Positions 16,933 through 24,680 of a stretch of DNA of 35,852 nt are shown one piece after another; the first letter of the stretch is position 1; each line of letters opens with the position of its first letter. The stretch covers positions 1 through 35,852 of the forward strand of contig DATFUZ010000100.1 in NCBI GenBank assembly GCA_035260545.1, read 5' to 3'. Both the position numbers and the translations under genes were made by a program. The stretch comes from DATDDB01 sp035260545 (GTDB taxonomy: Bacteria; Pseudomonadota; Gammaproteobacteria; Burkholderiales; Gallionellaceae). A model generated the notes under the pieces. The model did no database searches. It was not told where the DNA came from and worked only from the letters and a program-made list of their open reading frames with translations.

Positions 16933-17955
16933 ATGACTGAAACGCAAGCAATTTTGCCTGAAACGCAAGGTGCGGCTTCCGTCGATCTGCTGTCCGACGT
17001 GCTGAGCGCCATGCACTTGTCCGGTGTCGTGCTGTTCCGCACGGAGTTTCGCGAGCCATGGGGCTTGGCTGCGCCCGATTCCCGCCAGATGGCGAGCATG
17101 CTGCCGTTCCGCACCGAGCACATCATTCCGTTCCACATCGTTGCCGAGGGCGCGTGCTGGCTGGAACTCGAAGGGCATGAGCGGGTCTGGCTCAAGGAGG
17201 GGGATGCGGTCTTGCTGCCCTATGGCGATAGCCATGGCCTGTGCGGACGTCTGCGGGGCGCGAAGCTGCCGGCGGCGCAATTGCTGCCGCCGCTGCCCTG
17301 GCCTGATGGCCTCGTGGTGGAGCATGGCGGCGCGGGTGAGCGAACGCAGATCATTTGCGGTTTCCTGCAGTGCGACGAGTTGCTATTCCACCCCATGCTG
17401 CGCAACCTGCCGCCTCTGATGCATGTCCGCTCCGAGGGCCTGGCCAGCGGGGGCTGGCTGGCCCATACCATCCGCCATACGGCTTTCGAGGCGCGCCAGA
17501 CCCATCCCGGAAGCCGGGCCATGCTGCCTCGCCTCACCGAGCTGATGTTCGTGGAAATTCTGCGTAATTTCATGCAGTCGTTGCCCGCCACCGAGGTCGG
17601 CTGGTTTGCGGCGGCAAATGATGCGGTGGTTGGCGCGGCGCTCAAGTGCATGCACATGAAGCTCATGGACGACTGGAGCGTGGAAAAACTAGCGGCGCAG
17701 AGCGGGGTGTCGCGGACCGCGCTGACGGCGCGCTTCAAACACCTGCTCGACATGACGCCAATGCACTACCTGACCGGCTGGCGATTGCAGCTTGCGGCCC
17801 AGCGCATGAAGACAGCCGATCTTCCCGTCAAATGCATTGCCGACGAAGCGGGCTACGTGTCAGAGGCGGCATTCAGCCGGGCGTTCAAAAGGCATTTTGG
17901 CCTTCCTCCGGCAGCCTGGCGGCGCCAGCAAACGCCGGGGCGCGCCGGCGGCTAG
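16933..17955 (+). CDS. AraC-family transcriptional regulator (cupin plus HTH)
   Basis: A 340-residue AraC regulator. The N-terminal cupin-like domain contains REPWGLAAPD and EGDAVLLPYGDSHGL, similar in layout to the AraC protein at 6798. The C-terminal domain has KLAAQSGVSRTALTARFKHL (first HTH) and IADEAGYVSEAAFSRAFKRH (second HTH), with the family ending PPAAWRR. It is divergent from the 77-aa gene and the methyltransferase, sharing a 112-bp intergenic region, and probably controls them. The ligand is unknown. A GGAG stretch lies about 10 bp upstream of the ATG. Confidence 0.9.
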   Translation: MTETQAILPETQGAASVDLLSDVLSAMHLSGVVLFRTEFREPWGLAAPDSRQMASMLPFRTEHIIPFHIVAEGACWLELEGHERVWLKEGDAVLLPYGDSHGLCGRLRGAKLPAAQLLPPLPWPDGLVVEHGGAGERTQIICGFLQCDELLFHPMLRNLPPLMHVRSEGLASGGWLAHTIRHTAFEARQTHPGSRAMLPRLTELMFVEILRNFMQSLPATEVGWFAAANDAVVGAALKCMHMKLMDDWSVEKLAAQSGVSRTALTARFKHLLDMTPMHYLTGWRLQLAAQRMKTADLPVKCIADEAGYVSEAAFSRAFKRHFGLPPAAWRRQQTPGRAGG

Positions 17956-18080
17956 GCCGCGTTTTGTTCATGGGCCGTTTGGCAGGGGCATAAACATTCG
18001 TTCGCGCGGCGCATCGCCGCCTTTGCCTTGGGTGTCGCGCCCGCGATCTCGGGCTGTGTAGCGGCTGCCTTCGTGCGGGG

Positions 18081-18527
18081 CTATTCCTGCAGCCGCGGCA
18101 AGCTGATGTGGATGCAGTGCAGCGCGATGTGGAGCGCGTCGGCGTGGTAGCTGATGTCCAGGTTGCCTTGCCCGGCCTTGTCGGGGTTGGGCAGGTCGGT
18201 CTTGCCCGTTTCGTCGAAGAGGAATCTGTGCAGGAGCAGGTTCTTGGCGGGGTCGTCGCGGTGAACGAGGCAGCAACTGATGGCTCCCGCTAGCACGGCG
18301 TCTTCTCGCGAGAGGGCGTAAAAGCGGAATCTCAGGGTGCGCCCGGCGAAGCCCAGGTCGAATGCGCCGTTTTCCAGCGGGCCGGGACCGGGTTCTTCCA
18401 CTGGGATGGCCTGCTCGCTGAGTTGGGTCGCGAGACTGGCGCGAAATATGACAAAAAGCCGATTGAGTTCCGCGTATCTGCTGCCCGCTTCTTTCAAGCC
18501 TTCGGTGAGTTGATTTAGCGTTCGCAT
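18081..18527 (-). CDS. Hypothetical cytosolic protein
   Basis: A 148-residue protein, MRTLNQLTEGLKEAGSRYAE at the start, supported by GGAGGAT 7 bp before the ATG at 18527. It has an amphipathic N-terminal helix, a middle beta-rich part (FDLGFAGRTLRFRFYAL) and a His-containing C-terminal part (ISYHADALHIALHCIHISL). No family is recognised and no membrane segment is seen. It is convergent with the AraC gene and divergent from the exported protein at 18809. Confidence 0.65.
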   Translation of the reverse strand: MRTLNQLTEGLKEAGSRYAELNRLFVIFRASLATQLSEQAIPVEEPGPGPLENGAFDLGFAGRTLRFRFYALSREDAVLAGAISCCLVHRDDPAKNLLLHRFLFDETGKTDLPNPDKAGQGNLDISYHADALHIALHCIHISLPRLQE

Positions 18528-18808
18528 ATTCAGATCCTCCAAACGATGGGTGGGGGTGCCCTCGGGAGCGGTGCGCGTTTGCCGGAGGCGGTGGGTACGC
18601 TTCCCGGGTCGCTGGCGCGGGCCTGGCTGCTGCAAAAGGAAATCTAGCACCAAACTGCGATCTTTTCCATGTGCGCAAGCGCGTAAGCGCCGGTGCGATG
18701 ACTGCGCACGGGAACGACGCCGGCACAAACCGTCGCCGGGAAGCGACATTGCGCGGCGCAGCCAGACCTGCTACGGTTAGGCGGGATATATTTTCGGCGG
18801 AGGTCATC
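18528..18808. other. 281-bp divergent intergenic region
   Basis: The region lies between the divergent starts at 18527 and 18809. No gene is supported. GTGCGC...GCGCAC forms a distant 6-bp inverted repeat around 18670-18709. It must hold promoters for both neighbours, but I could not assign -35/-10 boxes reliably. Confidence 0.4.
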
Positions 18809-19387
18809 TTGGGAACTGTGCATATCGGACAACGGCGCGCCGTCTTGCGGCGCGTCTTGAGCGCGGCTGTGTGCGGCGCGCTCCTCGTTTTCGCCATGCC
18901 AGGCGGCGCGGCCAATACGGGCTATGCGCAGGGGGATGGCGGCGCGCGGCATGACGGCCATCATCGCGACGACGATGGGCCTATCTATATGGGCAATGTG
19001 GCGATGGCTCCGGTTTCGCAGTATACGCTCGGTGCGACGTTCGGCAGCATCGTGGCGCTCGCGGCGGCGCCGGGGCGCGCGGGCAGGGCAGTGATCACGG
19101 CCAGCGGCCAGCTATGCACGACGCATGTGGCTGGCGCGGCGGACACAGCGTCGCTGCAGGTGACGGTGGATGGCGTATCGGCCCCGGGCGGCTCGCAGAC
19201 TTTTACCATCCCCGCCGGGCAGGCCGCGGGAGATGTCTGCTCGCCGTTCAGCCTCACCGGGACTTTCGATGCGTTCAGCGAGCAGGCGCACTATATCGCG
19301 CTGCAAGGCCAGGCCAGCAGCGCCTCCGCTTACGTCTCCGGCGCGAGCCTCTCCGCCGTCCTTTACCCCTATCGTATCGGGCGCTGA
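18809..19387 (+). CDS. Exported hypothetical protein (TTG start)
   Basis: A 192-residue protein. It appears to start at TTG 18809, five bases after GGAGGT; a GTG at 18818 is an alternative. An Arg-rich n-region and hydrophobic core (LSAAVCGALLVFAMPGGA) make a signal peptide. A His/Asp-rich segment (RHDGHHRDDDG) follows, then a beta-rich domain with repeated Ser/Ala/Gly (APGGSQTFTIPAGQAAGDVC). There are two cysteines in the mature part. No family is recognised. It may be a periplasmic or surface beta-sandwich protein; the His/Asp stretch could bind metal. Confidence 0.65.
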   Translation: MGTVHIGQRRAVLRRVLSAAVCGALLVFAMPGGAANTGYAQGDGGARHDGHHRDDDGPIYMGNVAMAPVSQYTLGATFGSIVALAAAPGRAGRAVITASGQLCTTHVAGAADTASLQVTVDGVSAPGGSQTFTIPAGQAAGDVCSPFSLTGTFDAFSEQAHYIALQGQASSASAYVSGASLSAVLYPYRIGR

Positions 19388-19438
19388 TGATCACGCGCCC
19401 CGTTGACGGGGTCCGGCCGTTGGGCCAGACTCGGGCCT

Positions 19439-19906
19439 ATGGACGCATATGAAAACCAACCCGACAGGCGCAAGGTCTCGCTGCGCGGGGAGGCGCGGCT
19501 CTATCTGCTGGCTGTGGGGCTGCTTTGCGGCGGCGCTTTCACGGCCGGCGGTCTGCGCTATACCGCGGTAGTGGACCGCACGCCGCCCGATGCATTCGAC
19601 TATGCATTCTGGTCCGGCATTTCCCTTGTGCTGTTGTTGCCGCTGTGGGCGGTGCTGCTCGCACCCGCGCGCTGGCCGCGCGTGGCCAGCTGGCTGCGCC
19701 GTATTTGCGCAGTGTACTTTGCATTTCCGCTGGCGATGGCGGTGAATATCGTCGTCCACAATCTCAAGGCATTGCAGCACGCGGGCCAGATGAACGAAAC
19801 CTGGTTCGGGCTCGGCCTGCTGGCCACGCTGGCCCTCATCAGTGCGCAGATCATTCTGCTGCGGCCGGATTTCATGCGCTCAAGGCGCAGATGGGAGGAT
19901 TATTAG
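19439..19906 (+). CDS. Small membrane protein (about four TM segments)
   Basis: A 155-residue protein starting MDAYENQPDRRKVSLRGEAR. A charged head is followed by about four hydrophobic segments (LLAVGLLCGGAFTAGGL; FWSGISLVLLLPLWAVLLA; CAVYFAFPLAMAVNIVV; FGLGLLATLALISAQIILL). It is probably inner-membrane. I do not recognise a family. It lies 51 bp after the exported protein and could be co-transcribed. The start at 19439 is the first ATG giving an N-terminal cytosolic head; an upstream in-frame ATG at 19403 adds 12 residues but has no ribosome binding site. Confidence 0.65.
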   Translation: MDAYENQPDRRKVSLRGEARLYLLAVGLLCGGAFTAGGLRYTAVVDRTPPDAFDYAFWSGISLVLLLPLWAVLLAPARWPRVASWLRRICAVYFAFPLAMAVNIVVHNLKALQHAGQMNETWFGLGLLATLALISAQIILLRPDFMRSRRRWEDY

Positions 19907-19939
19907 AACTGCGGGTGACCGGCCAGGAGCGGCCGTCCG

Positions 19940-20530
19940 CTAATATAGCGTTTCGCGCCGCGCCAGCATCTCCACAAACTGGGTGATGCGCTTGCTGCGG
20001 GTCTCCGCTTTTTTCGCGGTCTGCACGCGGTACAGGATGCCGTAACGGTTCCGGCTGTCCAGCGTGCCGAAGAAGGCCTTGGCCCGCGGGTTCGCGTCCA
20101 GCGCGGCCTGGAGGTCGTCCGGCACGGAGGCCCTGCTCGCCGAATGATACGCGGCTTCCCAGCGGCCATCGCGCTTCGCGGCCTCGATTTCCCTCAGCCC
20201 GGCCGGCTTCATCTTCCCCGCCTCGGCCAGCGCCAGCGCCTTCTCCTTGTTGATCTGTGACCAGACGCTTTTCGCGGAGCGCGGGGTGAATTTCTGCAGC
20301 CAGAATTCAGCGCCGTGGGCCTGCTTCTGGCCATCTATCCAGCCATAGCACAGTGCGACTTCCAGTGCCTCGGCATAGGAGACCGTCGGCGTTGCGGATC
20401 CCTTCTTTGCGAGTCGCAGCCACACGCCGCGCGATGCGGCGTGATTTTCGTCCAGCCAGGCATGCCAGTCCTGCGTGTTTTCAAAAATCTGGGCGGGCAG
20501 CACTGGCGCCGGTTTGTCTGCTGTTTTCAT
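19940..20530 (-). CDS. YdeI/OmpD-associated family protein
   Basis: A 196-residue protein of the YdeI/OmpD-associated family. The middle contains EVALCYGWIDGQKQAHGAEF and LQKFTPRSAKSVWSQINKEK, which are the family's conserved segments. A C-terminal helix ends TRSKRITQFVEMLARRETLY. In Salmonella YdeI is linked to resistance to antimicrobial peptides, but I do not assign that role here. I prefer the ATG at 20530 over longer in-frame starts. It is downstream of dnaJ on the same strand (105-bp gap). Confidence 0.8.
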   Translation of the reverse strand: MKTADKPAPVLPAQIFENTQDWHAWLDENHAASRGVWLRLAKKGSATPTVSYAEALEVALCYGWIDGQKQAHGAEFWLQKFTPRSAKSVWSQINKEKALALAEAGKMKPAGLREIEAAKRDGRWEAAYHSASRASVPDDLQAALDANPRAKAFFGTLDSRNRYGILYRVQTAKKAETRSKRITQFVEMLARRETLY

Positions 20531-20635
20531 GGGCGCCGCCCTCCTGTGCCGGGTCAGGAAATGAAGGCAGGGCGATATTACAATCAGTCGCTCCTGCAAT
20601 TCCACCCGATTCCGCATTGCGGGCGCGCGCTTGGC

Positions 20636-21766
20636 CTACTGCCCGAAAAATTCCCGCACCTTGCTCATCCAGGACTTTGCGCGCGGGTTGTGGCGCTCGG
20701 CGTCGGCCTGGTTGAGGGTCTCGAATTCTCGCAGCAGTTCCTTCTGCTTTTCGGTGAGGTTTACCGGCGTCTCGATCATCACATGGCAGTGCAGGTCGCC
20801 GTGGCTGGAGCTGCGCACGCCCTTGATGCCCTTGCCGCGCAGGCGGAAGATCTTGCCGCTCTGAGTCTCCGGCGGGATCTTGATGCGCGCGGCGCCATCC
20901 AGTGTGGGAATTTCGATCTCGCCGCCCAGTGCCGCAGTGGCGAAGCTGATCGGCATTTCGCAGTGCAGGTCGTTATGGTCGCGCTCGAATACGGGATGCT
21001 GCTTGATCTGGATCACCACATAGAGGTCGCCGGGCGGCCCCCCATTGGTGCCTGCTTCGCCTTCGCCGGAAAGACGGATGCGGTCGTCCGTGTCCACGCC
21101 GGCGGGGATCTTCACCGATAGCGTCTTCTGGTGCTTCACGCGGCCCGCGCCGTGACAGGTGGGGCAGGGCGACGTGATCATCTTGCCGGTGCCGTGGCAG
21201 CGCGGGCAGGTCTGCTGGATCGAGAAGAACCCCTGCTGCATGCGCACTTGGCCGTGGCCGCCGCAGGTCGTGCAGGTGGCCGGGCTGGTGCCGGGCTTCG
21301 CGCCCGAGCCGTGGCAGGTGTCGCACTCTGCCATGGTGGGGATGCGGATCTGCGTTTCGGTGCCGCGCGCGGCCTGCTCCAGGGTGATCTCCAGGTTGTA
21401 GCGCAGGTCCGCGCCGCGGTGCACATTGCTGCGCTGGCCGCCGCTGCGCCCGCCGCCGAAAATGTCGCCGAAGATGTCAGAGAAGTCGAAGCCGCCCGCC
21501 CCGCCGCCCATGCCCCCGAATCCGCCGCCCATGCCGCCCGCCTCGAAGGCTGCATGGCCATATTGGTCATAGGCCGCCCGCTTCTGCGGATCGGAAAGCG
21601 TTTCGTAGGCTTCCTTGGCTTCCTTGAAGTGCTCCTCCGCCTTCGGGTTGTCCGGATTGCGGTCAGGGTGATGCTTCATCGCCAGCTTGCGATAAGCCTT
21701 CTTGAGATCGTCCTCCGATGCGTCGCGGTTGACGCCGAGCACTTCGTAGTAATCTTTTTTGCTCAT
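20636..21766 (-). CDS. dnaJ: Chaperone DnaJ (Hsp40)
   Basis: A 376-residue co-chaperone that delivers unfolded proteins to DnaK and stimulates its ATPase. The J domain has the HPD motif at residues 33-35. A Gly/Phe-rich linker (GGMGGGFGGMGGGAGGFDF) follows. The zinc-finger region has four CxxCxGxG repeats (CDTCHGSG, CTTCGGHG, CPRCHGTG, CPTCHGAG). The C-terminal substrate-binding domains complete a type I DnaJ. It lies 75 bp downstream of dnaK on the minus strand, separated by an imperfect stem-loop. Confidence 0.98.
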   Translation of the reverse strand: MSKKDYYEVLGVNRDASEDDLKKAYRKLAMKHHPDRNPDNPKAEEHFKEAKEAYETLSDPQKRAAYDQYGHAAFEAGGMGGGFGGMGGGAGGFDFSDIFGDIFGGGRSGGQRSNVHRGADLRYNLEITLEQAARGTETQIRIPTMAECDTCHGSGAKPGTSPATCTTCGGHGQVRMQQGFFSIQQTCPRCHGTGKMITSPCPTCHGAGRVKHQKTLSVKIPAGVDTDDRIRLSGEGEAGTNGGPPGDLYVVIQIKQHPVFERDHNDLHCEMPISFATAALGGEIEIPTLDGAARIKIPPETQSGKIFRLRGKGIKGVRSSSHGDLHCHVMIETPVNLTEKQKELLREFETLNQADAERHNPRAKSWMSKVREFFGQ

Positions 21767-21779
21767 AGGTAAAGTATCA

Positions 21780-21834
21780 GGGACCGGGGAGCAGGAGGCC
21801 TGTCATCGGCTGCCTGTTCCGCGATCCCGGACCC
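21780..21834 (-). promoter_or_regulatory. Imperfect stem-loop between dnaK and dnaJ
   Basis: The arms are GGGACCGGGGAGCAGGAGGC (21780-21799) and GCCTGTTCCGCGATCCCGGACCC (21812-21834), which pair with a few mismatches and bulges. There is no T-run. In the dnaK-dnaJ mRNA this could slow read-through or protect the dnaK end, which would keep DnaJ below DnaK levels. Confidence 0.5.
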
Positions 21835-21841
21835 TTGCTCC

Positions 21842-23767
21842 TTATTTGTTGTCTTTTACTTCGGTGAACTCTGCGTCCACGACATCGCCTTCATCCTTGG
21901 CTCCGGCTTCGGCGCCCGGGGCGCTGCCACCGCCCGCTGCCTTGGCCTGCTCGGCGGCGTACATTTTTTCGCCGAGTTTCTGCGCGGCCTGCGCCAGGGC
22001 CTCGGTCTTGGCATCCATGGCGCCCTTGTCGTCGCCCTTCACGGCTTCTTCGGCGTCCTTCAGTGCGCTTTCGATGGCGCTCTTTTCAGCGTCAGAGAGT
22101 TCCTTGCCGTACTCGGTCATGGACTTCTTCGTCGAGTGGATCAGGGCGTCGAGCTGGTTGCGCGCCGTGACCAGTTCCATGGTCCTCTTGTCCTCGTCGG
22201 CGTGCGCTTCGGCGTCCTGCACCATGCGCTGGATTTCCTCTTCCGAAAGGCCGGAGCTGGCCTGGATCTTGATCTTGTTTTCGCGGCCAGTGGCCTTGTC
22301 CTTGGCGGACACGTGCAGGATGCCGTTCGCGTCGATGTCGAAGGTCACTTCGATCTGCGGCATGCCGCGCGGCGCGGGCGGGATCTCGGTGAGGTTGAAC
22401 TGGCCCAGGCTCTTGTTGCCCGAGGCCATTTCACGCTCGCCCTGCAGCACGTGGATGGTCACCGCGTTCTGGTTGTCGTCGGCGGTGGAGAAGGTCTGGC
22501 TCTTCTTGGTGGGGATTGTCGTGTTCTTCGTGATGAGCTTGGTCATCACGCCGCCCAGGGTTTCAATGCCCAGGGACAGCGGAGTCACGTCCAGCAGCAG
22601 CACGTCCTTCACTTCGCCTTGCAGCACGCCGCCCTGGATGGCCGCGCCAACCGCCACGGCCTCGTCCGGGTTCACGTCCTTGCGCGGGTCCTTGCCGAAG
22701 AATTCCTTCACTTTCTCCTGCACCTTGGGCATGCGGCTCTGGCCGCCGACCAGGATTACGTCCGCGATGTCGGAGGCGGAAACGCCGGCGTCCTTCAGCG
22801 CGGTGCGGCAGGGCTCGATGGTGCGGGCGATCAGCTCTTCCACCAGGCTTTCCAATTTCGCACGCGTAATCTTCACCAGCAGGTGCTTCGGCCCGGAGGC
22901 GTCAGCGGTGACGTAGGGCAGGTTCACCTCGGTCTGCTGCGCGGAAGACAGCTCGATCTTGGCCTTCTCGGCGGCGTCCTTCAGGCGCTGCAGGGCCAGC
23001 AGGTCCTTCTTCAGGTCGATGCCGTTTTCCTTCTTGAACTCCTCGATCAGGTAGTCAATCACGCGCAGGTCGAAGTCTTCTCCCCCCAGGAAGGTGTCGC
23101 CGTTGGTGGAGAGCACCTCGAACTGGTGCTCGCCTTCGATCTCGGCGATGTCGATGATGGAGATGTCGAAGGTGCCGCCGCCGAGGTCATATACCGCGAT
23201 CTTGCGGTCGCCTTCCTTCTTGTCGAGGCCAAAGGCCAGTGCGGCCGCGGTCGGCTCGTTGATGATGCGCTTCACTTCCAGGCCCGCGATGCGGCCGGCG
23301 TCTTTGGTGGCCTGGCGCTGGCTGTCGTTGAAGTAGGCCGGCACGGTGATCACCGCTTCGGTGACGGGCTCGCCCAAGTAGTCCTCGGCGGTCTTCTTCA
23401 TCTTCATCAGAACCTGCGCGGAAACCTCGGGCGGCGCGATTTCCTTGTCGCGCACCTTCACCCAGGCGTCGCCGTTCTTGGCCTTGGTGATGCCGAAGGG
23501 CACCAGGCTGATGTCCTTCTGCACCATGGGCTCGTCGAAGCGGCGGCCGATCAGGCGCTTCACGCCGTAGAGGGTGTTCCTGGGGTTGGTAACGGCCTGA
23601 CGCTTGGCGGGCGCGCCCACCAGAACCTCGCCGTCTTCCATGTAGGCGATGATGGAAGGCGTGGTGCGCGCGCCTTCCGCGTTTTCGATAACCTTGGGCT
23701 TGCCGCCTTCCATCACGGCTACGCACGAGTTGGTCGTGCCCAGGTCAATGCCGATAATCTTTCCCAT
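21842..23767 (-). CDS. dnaK: Chaperone DnaK (Hsp70)
   Basis: A 641-residue Hsp70. The ATPase domain starts MGKIIGIDLGTTNSCVAVME and contains GGGTFDIS and the VILVGGQSRMP signature. The linker DVLLLDVTPLSLGIET leads to the substrate-binding domain, and the C-terminal lid ends in the acidic DVVDAEFTEV tail typical of DnaK. I chose the ATG at 23767, preceded by AAGGA, not the longer GTG-type lead. It is transcribed after grpE (198-bp gap) and before dnaJ, the usual betaproteobacterial order. A sigma-32-like promoter sits in the upstream gap. Confidence 0.99.
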   Translation of the reverse strand: MGKIIGIDLGTTNSCVAVMEGGKPKVIENAEGARTTPSIIAYMEDGEVLVGAPAKRQAVTNPRNTLYGVKRLIGRRFDEPMVQKDISLVPFGITKAKNGDAWVKVRDKEIAPPEVSAQVLMKMKKTAEDYLGEPVTEAVITVPAYFNDSQRQATKDAGRIAGLEVKRIINEPTAAALAFGLDKKEGDRKIAVYDLGGGTFDISIIDIAEIEGEHQFEVLSTNGDTFLGGEDFDLRVIDYLIEEFKKENGIDLKKDLLALQRLKDAAEKAKIELSSAQQTEVNLPYVTADASGPKHLLVKITRAKLESLVEELIARTIEPCRTALKDAGVSASDIADVILVGGQSRMPKVQEKVKEFFGKDPRKDVNPDEAVAVGAAIQGGVLQGEVKDVLLLDVTPLSLGIETLGGVMTKLITKNTTIPTKKSQTFSTADDNQNAVTIHVLQGEREMASGNKSLGQFNLTEIPPAPRGMPQIEVTFDIDANGILHVSAKDKATGRENKIKIQASSGLSEEEIQRMVQDAEAHADEDKRTMELVTARNQLDALIHSTKKSMTEYGKELSDAEKSAIESALKDAEEAVKGDDKGAMDAKTEALAQAAQKLGEKMYAAEQAKAAGGGSAPGAEAGAKDEGDVVDAEFTEVKDNK

Positions 23768-23827
23768 GATGCTTCCTTTCCTCAAAAATCCTTAAAAATG
23801 CGTGAATAATGAATCTGTTGGTCTATG

Positions 23828-23861
23828 CCCTCTAAATGAGGGCGGGGGGGATTTTTTCAAC
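23828..23861 (-). promoter_or_regulatory. Sigma-32-like promoter of dnaK, with inverted repeat over the -10
   Basis: On the minus strand, GTTGAAA (23861-23855) matches the heat-shock -35 CTTGAAA at 6 of 7 positions. It is followed after 13 bp by CCTCATTT (23841-23834), similar to the -10 CCCCATNT. A perfect CCCTC-TAAAT-GAGGG inverted repeat (23828-23842) overlaps the -10. The start codon is 67 bp beyond. This gives dnaK its own heat-shock promoter in addition to read-through from grpE. Confidence 0.65.
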
Positions 23862-23964
23862 CCCTGAAACCGGGAAGGGAGAGGAGGGAAGGGGAAGCCC
23901 GGTGTCCTGCTTCGGAGCGGCGTCCATTTGCCCTTCTTTCCTCCCCGTTTACCCTTCGCTGCCG

Positions 23965-24522
23965 TTAGTCTTTTGGCTTGGCGACCATCACCAGAGCCGG
24001 CCGCAGCACCCGGTCATGCAGGGTATAGCCCTTTTGCATCACGCTCACCACGGTGTTGGGCTCCTGGTCGCTTTCCACCATGCCGATCGCCTGGTGCTTG
24101 TGCGGGTCCAGCTTTTCGCCGACCGGATTGACTTCCTTGATGTTGAACTTCTCGAATACGCTGAGGAGCTGCTTTTGAGTGAGTTCCATGCCGCTCTTGA
24201 AGCTCTCCACGTTCTCGGTCTGCACGGCCAGGCCGGCCTGCAGGCTGTCCATCACCGCCAGAATCTCGCTGGAAAAGCGCTCGACGGCGAATTTCTGCGC
24301 CTTGGCGATGTCCTCCTGCGCACGGCGGCGAATGTTCTCGCCCTCGGCCTTGGCATACATCCAGGCATCATAGTGCTCTTGGGCCTTGCGCTCGGCGGTC
24401 TGCAGCATTTCCTCCGGGCTGGGCGTGCTGTCCGTCTCGCCTTGCGGGGCTTGCGCCGCCCCTGCGGGTGCGGCGTGGTTGAGCGCCTCTTCGAGCTTGG
24501 GGGTGTTTTCGTTTTCTGCCAT
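23965..24522 (-). CDS. grpE: Nucleotide exchange factor GrpE
   Basis: A 185-residue GrpE, which releases ADP from DnaK. From the ATG at 24522 it has an acidic N-terminal tail (MAENENTPKLEEALNH), a long dimerising helix (about residues 45-95, with KAEGENIRRRAQEDI), and the C-terminal beta domain with NPVGEKLDPHKHQAIGMVES and VVSVMQKGYTLHDRVLRPA, the family signature. It is the first gene of the grpE-dnaK-dnaJ group on the minus strand, with a clear sigma-32 promoter upstream. Confidence 0.97.
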   Translation of the reverse strand: MAENENTPKLEEALNHAAPAGAAQAPQGETDSTPSPEEMLQTAERKAQEHYDAWMYAKAEGENIRRRAQEDIAKAQKFAVERFSSEILAVMDSLQAGLAVQTENVESFKSGMELTQKQLLSVFEKFNIKEVNPVGEKLDPHKHQAIGMVESDQEPNTVVSVMQKGYTLHDRVLRPALVMVAKPKD

Positions 24523-24566
24523 TGCGTTCTCCAAAATACAAAGCCAAATCCACTCGTTAAGGGCGG

Positions 24567-24594
24567 ATATGGGGCCGGAGCGGGAAGTTTCAAG
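24567..24594 (-). promoter_or_regulatory. Sigma-32 heat-shock promoter of grpE
   Basis: On the minus strand, CTTGAAA (24594-24588) matches the heat-shock -35 exactly, and after a 13-bp spacer CCCCATAT (24574-24567) matches the -10 CCCCATNT. The GrpE start is 44 bp beyond the -10. This is a near-ideal RpoH site. Confidence 0.88.
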
Positions 24595-24680
24595 AGTGGA
24601 AGGGGGAATATTTGCCTGCATGACGCAAGCGGGCTCGGTACGCGAGCGCAACAAGGCGCCCGCTCCGGGCGCCAAGCCGG

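Noticed and set aside
19398..19411. CCCCGTTGACGGGG hairpin after the exported protein gene as a terminator
   Set aside because: A stem is possible, but no T-run follows and the next gene starts 28 bp later on the same strand.
22136..23809. Long plus-strand open frame (about 557 codons) opposite dnaK
   Set aside because: This is the mirror of dnaK codon bias in GC-rich DNA. The translation is low-complexity and has no domain signature, while dnaK is unmistakable.
23768..23964. CIRCE/HrcA operator in the grpE-dnaK gap
   Set aside because: No TTAGCACTC-N9-GAGTGCTAA pair is present; the inverted repeat here is only CCCTC/GAGGG.
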